NCBI GenBank assembly: GCA_021234155.1
Contig: JAJEKV010000013.1
Coordinates: forward strand, 7,191,263-7,255,262
DNA: 64,000 nt
From: Isoetes taiwanensis
Taxonomy: Eukaryota > Streptophyta > Lycopodiopsida > Isoetales > Isoetaceae
Direction: 5' to 3'
Part shown: positions 60,550-64,000 of the stretch, in pieces
Position numbering within the stretch: position 1 is the first letter of the stretch
How the letters are laid out: each line of letters opens with the position of its first letter
Made by a program: the position numbers and the translations under genes
Notes under the pieces: generated by a model
The model's input: the letters and a program-made list of their open reading frames with translations, nothing else
The model's database searches: none
Told to the model about the DNA's origin: nothing

Positions 60550-61770
60550 CGTCATCGATCTCGGATGAGCCACAAGGCTAGTGGTAGCGAGCGAGGCCAT
60601 GGCTGCTCGAGGCACCTCGCTACATTTCGAAGTTAGTGGCTAGGGAGGAGAAACGAGCGAGCCGAAAATAATCACGCGAAGGCCCGAGAGGGCAGCGTAA
60701 ATTTTATGCAGCGTTCGGAGCTCCTGAAACCCAGCCCTCCCAAAATAAAGAAGAAGATTTCAAATTCGTTTCTCTTTCTTTGCGGTCAAATTTGCTTGGG
60801 TGAACACTGGGACTTTTTCCATTTCATGTAGCTACTTCGTTTCATTTACTCATTGCTTTATTGCTGAAGCGAGATTTTTACTTGACCATACAATCTAGAC
60901 TAGTTGATTGCTTCTGATTTGGATTGAATATCTGATATTATCTATTATGGTTGTTTTTGCTCCCAGATTCTTCAAGAGGTTCCCAATTGTCTCTTCCTTA
61001 GCTTTATGTTCTAGCACGTCAATCAATATTTCTCGTTTAATCTGGAGATTTATTATTTTTGTTTGCCTCAAGAATGAATTAACGGTGTTTAACACTACTC
61101 TCCTTTTTGTTGCACCACTTTTATCCAATCCATCATGACCTTCACTCTTCACCAATGCCTCATTAGCTTCTCTTTATCTTTTTCTCTGCCTTTGTTTCTT
61201 TAGACATTCTATCTTTGTATCTCTCTTTTTCCTTTTTTTGATATTGTTCACAATACTAGGATCATGACTATCATCATCTGCATTTCAAGATTGACACTAG
61301 AAATAGTTGCATGTTCTAAATTACAATCTAAACCTTCCCCATATTGAATTTCTTTCAACAATGATCTCAAACTGACCCTAAAAAATGGATCTTCATTCTG
61401 GATGTACTAAGAATACATCTTTCTTCTCTATTTTTCACAAAGTTGCTTCATACGGTAGACTTACCAAAAAGTGGTTGGTTAATATTAGATTACTTATCGG
61501 TCACTGAAAAAGGCGTCAACGTAATCAATGTTATACAATTTCTCAAACCACAAATGCATGTCTTAAACCACAAATACAAGTTATACTTTACAAGAAACTT
61601 ATCAGCGTGACTGTGGCGCTGGCGGCTGTTCTTCACCAACTCATCATCGTGGTAAGAACGTACGAGGATTTGAACCTACACCTTTTTTGCCCTTGTGTTC
61701 GAGCGCACGCGCGATAGAAGAATAACCATAGCGACTATAGGATCTTGGCGAGCGTTTCTCTTCGGACAAT
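60550..61770. other. Intergenic; possible tRNA-like T-arm at 61660
   Basis: No gene is recognised. A minus-strand frame (60895-61155) is open but unassigned. The reverse complement of 61662-61680 contains GTAGGTTCAAATCC, a perfect pol III box B, but neither a cloverleaf nor a box A can be built around it. Confidence 0.3.
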
Positions 61771-61779
61771 TTCACGCCC

Positions 61780-64000
61780 AAATATCAAAACTTTGCTTTC
61801 GGCTTTGTGGCAAAGTTTACCAGTAGGTTCTCGCGTGGTAGTTGACAGCTCGCAGTATGCCGGTTTTGTACCTCTTTTCTTTTGCACATCTCCGGCCGAG
61901 GTGCTTTAGCGAGCTCTTTGCTTTTCTTCCGAAGTTTCTTTTTTGTACCTAGGCAAACAGATTTTAATAGGTTTTGGCTTGGCTCTGTTATAATAAGAGG
62001 ACTAGAATAAGGATACATTGGAGGGATAGGCGATCGCCTTACAATTAGACCAACAAAAATGCATGGAAATAGAGGGATAATTTGGATGTGGTAGAGTAGG
62101 TTAGGAAAGGATTCATGTACGCTAGCAGCGGTCATGTATCGCACTAGGACTCAACAATTCAAGCATAGAGAAACACGAAGTGCTTAGCAAACTTGAAGAG
62201 AAGACTTTTACCACATAGTTGGATCCATGCCAATAGATATGACCTAAGCATTCAATAAATAATAGAGAATGGTAAGCACATGGATTTGGAAAAACAAAAC
62301 ATTAAAAAAAAAATGGAAGATTAGTTTGATATACGAATTACTTCATTTCAGGCCGAACAAGTGGAAGACTAGTTTACCCAATGGAAAACAATTACTTCAT
62401 TAAAAATAAAATATAAGCAAAAAGCGATTATTCAACTAGTTTGGTTGTTTGACAAGTGGAAGACAAGTTTAAAATGGGCACTATATAGTTTCTCAAAGAG
62501 GCCTTGAAGACTTTAGTATCCCTTTAACATATTCAATTTTTTCCTTCCACCGGTGAGGGTTACCATCTTGGAGCCTTCTAAACATTTTAGTCATTCTTTG
62601 ATAGCCAAAGCAACCTCGGATCTTTGCATCTTTTGACTTTTTCTTTTTCTTTTGGATTTATAGTTCTTTCCTCATCGAGGTGTGATCCTCTTTTCCACAT
62701 CCTCTTTATTGATAGATGTCTTAATACTCTCCCTCCTTGTCTCAATGGCCATCTTCCTCCTCATTATTTTTACTGCCATGGGTGTATTAGCATCTATAAG
62801 CTATTTGTCCATGAGCATAACAAATAACATGAACGCATCCTCATATTAAAGCTGCTTGTCACTTCTTTTTTGCATGCTTGATGTATCTTTGTCCAAGTCA
62901 GGGCAATGTGAACTATTTGCAAAGTACAATTTACGCTTAAATATCAAAACTTTGCTTTTCGCTTTAGTAATAAATTCCTAAATCACGGTTCTCCCGCGTA
63001 AAGCGGTTCGACATACCAATTGTCTTTCAGGTTTGTACCTCTTTCTTTTGCACATCTCCAGTGAGGTGCTTTTGTAAACTCTTTTGCTTTTTCTTCCACG
63101 AGGTTCTTTAGCCCAGGCTCAAAACAATTTCAGCAAGGTTTTGACTTGGCTCTGTTATAATAAGAGGATTAGAATAAGGATACATTGGAGGGATGGTGAT
63201 AAGCCTTACGAATTAGACCCGCATAAAATCCAGCCCAAGGAAATAGAGCCAGGGATAATTTGGATGTGGCGATTCGTAATGGAAGGATAAGTACCTTCGG
63301 CCGATTAGTGCATCGCACGGGGGCTCGACAATTCAAGCATGATGAAAACATGAAGTGCTTGGCAAACTTGAAGAAGACTTTGCCACATAGTTGGATCCAT
63401 GCCAATAGATATGACCTAAGCATTCAATAAATAATAGAGATGGTAAAAGCACATGGATTTGAAACAAAACATTAAAAAAATGGAAGATTATTAGTTTGCA
63501 ATTATGCAATTACTTCATTAGAAATAGAACAAGTGGAGACTAGTTTGATGGAAAACAACTGCTTCATTAGAAATAAAATAAGCCAAAAATGGTATTCAAC
63601 TAGTTTGATTGATTTGACAAGTGGAAGACAAGTTTAAAATGGTACATTACTACGGTTTTCTCAAAGGAGGCCTTGAAGACTTTTGAGATATCCCTTTCAA
63701 CATATTCAATTTTCCTTCTCGAGGCTTGAGAGTTTACCATCTTGGGCCTTCTAAGCTTATTTTGAATCATTCTTTTGATAGCCAAAGCAACCTCGGATCT
63801 TTGCATCTTTTGACTTTTCTTTTTTTTCTTTGGATTTATAGTTCTTTCCTCATGGTGTGATTTTCTTTCCCCATCCTCTTTGTCAATAGATGTCTTAATA
63901 CTCGCCCTCCTTACACGTCTCAATAATGTCTTCCTCCTCAGTATTTTACTTAAGCAGGTGTATTAGCATCTATAATGTCATGAGAGCAATACGTAGCAGG
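61780..64000. repeat. 1.16-kb tandem duplication, cut by the window edge
   Basis: The block beginning AATATCAAAACTTTGCTTT at 61781 recurs at 62940 (offset 1159). Landmarks in order include CTTTTGCACATCTCC, TTGGCTCTGTTATAATAAGAGGA, GAATAAGGATACATTGGAGG, GTTGGATCCATGCCAATAGA, CCTAAGCATTCAATAAATAATAG, CAAAGCAACCTCGGATCTTT and GATGTCTTAATACTC. The second copy is still matching when the sequence ends. Copies differ by many short indels. The lysine-rich minus-strand frame at 63600-63923 arises from the repeat; no known protein is recognised. Confidence 0.85.

Noticed and set aside
63600-63923. Lysine/arginine-rich minus-strand ORF
   Set aside because: It lies inside the 1.16-kb repeat; the sister copy does not preserve the frame.
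1-64000. CRISPR arrays, bacterial operons or organellar inserts
   Set aside because: No regularly spaced identical repeats with unique spacers, no prokaryotic gene organisation and no plastid or mitochondrial gene recognised.

Overview
This window looks like nuclear DNA of a land plant. It is AT-rich and gene-poor, its genes are split by short GT-AG introns of about 68-82 bp, and it encodes typical plant families: a GPI-anchored lipid-transfer protein, an ATS3/PLAT-like secreted protein, a phytocyanin and a plant-type receptor kinase. Most of the remaining sequence is eroded transposon and repeat DNA. A fern, lycophyte, bryophyte or gymnosperm would all fit, and I cannot choose between them from the sequence alone.

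Layout. Positions 1-9000 hold no convincing gene, but do contain a decayed LINE on the minus strand (4.56-5.66 kb) and small direct repeats. At 9-14.5 kb there are an orphan terminal exon (11193-11366, plus), an intact intronless trimethylguanosine synthase gene (12470-13237, minus), short tandem repeats just upstream of it, and a duplicated intron-end/exon-start block with PPR-like coding remnants. At 15.2-17 kb a minus-strand block preserves what I read as a broken HUH-type rolling-circle replication protein (HLHTQ and YCLKD motifs), resembling the Rep of Replitron-like transposons. From 17.5 to 30 kb there is almost nothing codable. At 30.8-31.9 kb a plus-strand LINE reverse-transcriptase fragment is visible, followed at 33.3-33.96 kb by an unusual degenerate AGATTC-rich array.

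The gene island is at 38.0-41.1 kb. A phytocyanin-domain receptor kinase (minus), an ATS3/PLAT-like secreted protein only 89 bp upstream of it on the same strand, and a divergently transcribed GPI-anchored lipid-transfer protein (plus) share about 3 kb and one 415-bp intergenic promoter region. All three encode secretory-pathway, cell-surface proteins. The kinase is intact through its APE motif, but the last part of its C-lobe is broken by small indels. Whether the PLAT and phytocyanin-kinase parts form one transcript or two tightly packed genes cannot be settled here; either way, a phytocyanin ectodomain on an RD-type kinase is the most striking protein architecture in the window.

The right part holds a Mutator-type MITE with a 10-bp target duplication (41391-41529), a TTTTGG-rich minisatellite (42.05-42.56 kb), a nearly full-length decayed LINE on the minus strand (43.23-47.05 kb), candidate orphan exons (47.9-50.3 kb), a 1.28-kb spaced duplication (50.1-51.7 kb), an AACCAC-rich array (53.9-54.4 kb), a long-inverted-repeat element (55.6-56.4 kb), a possible small secreted protein (60293-60514, minus) and a 1.16-kb tandem duplication running off the right edge. 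Repeat pairs differ from each other by many small indels, which fits old decay, although an imperfectly polished assembly could contribute.
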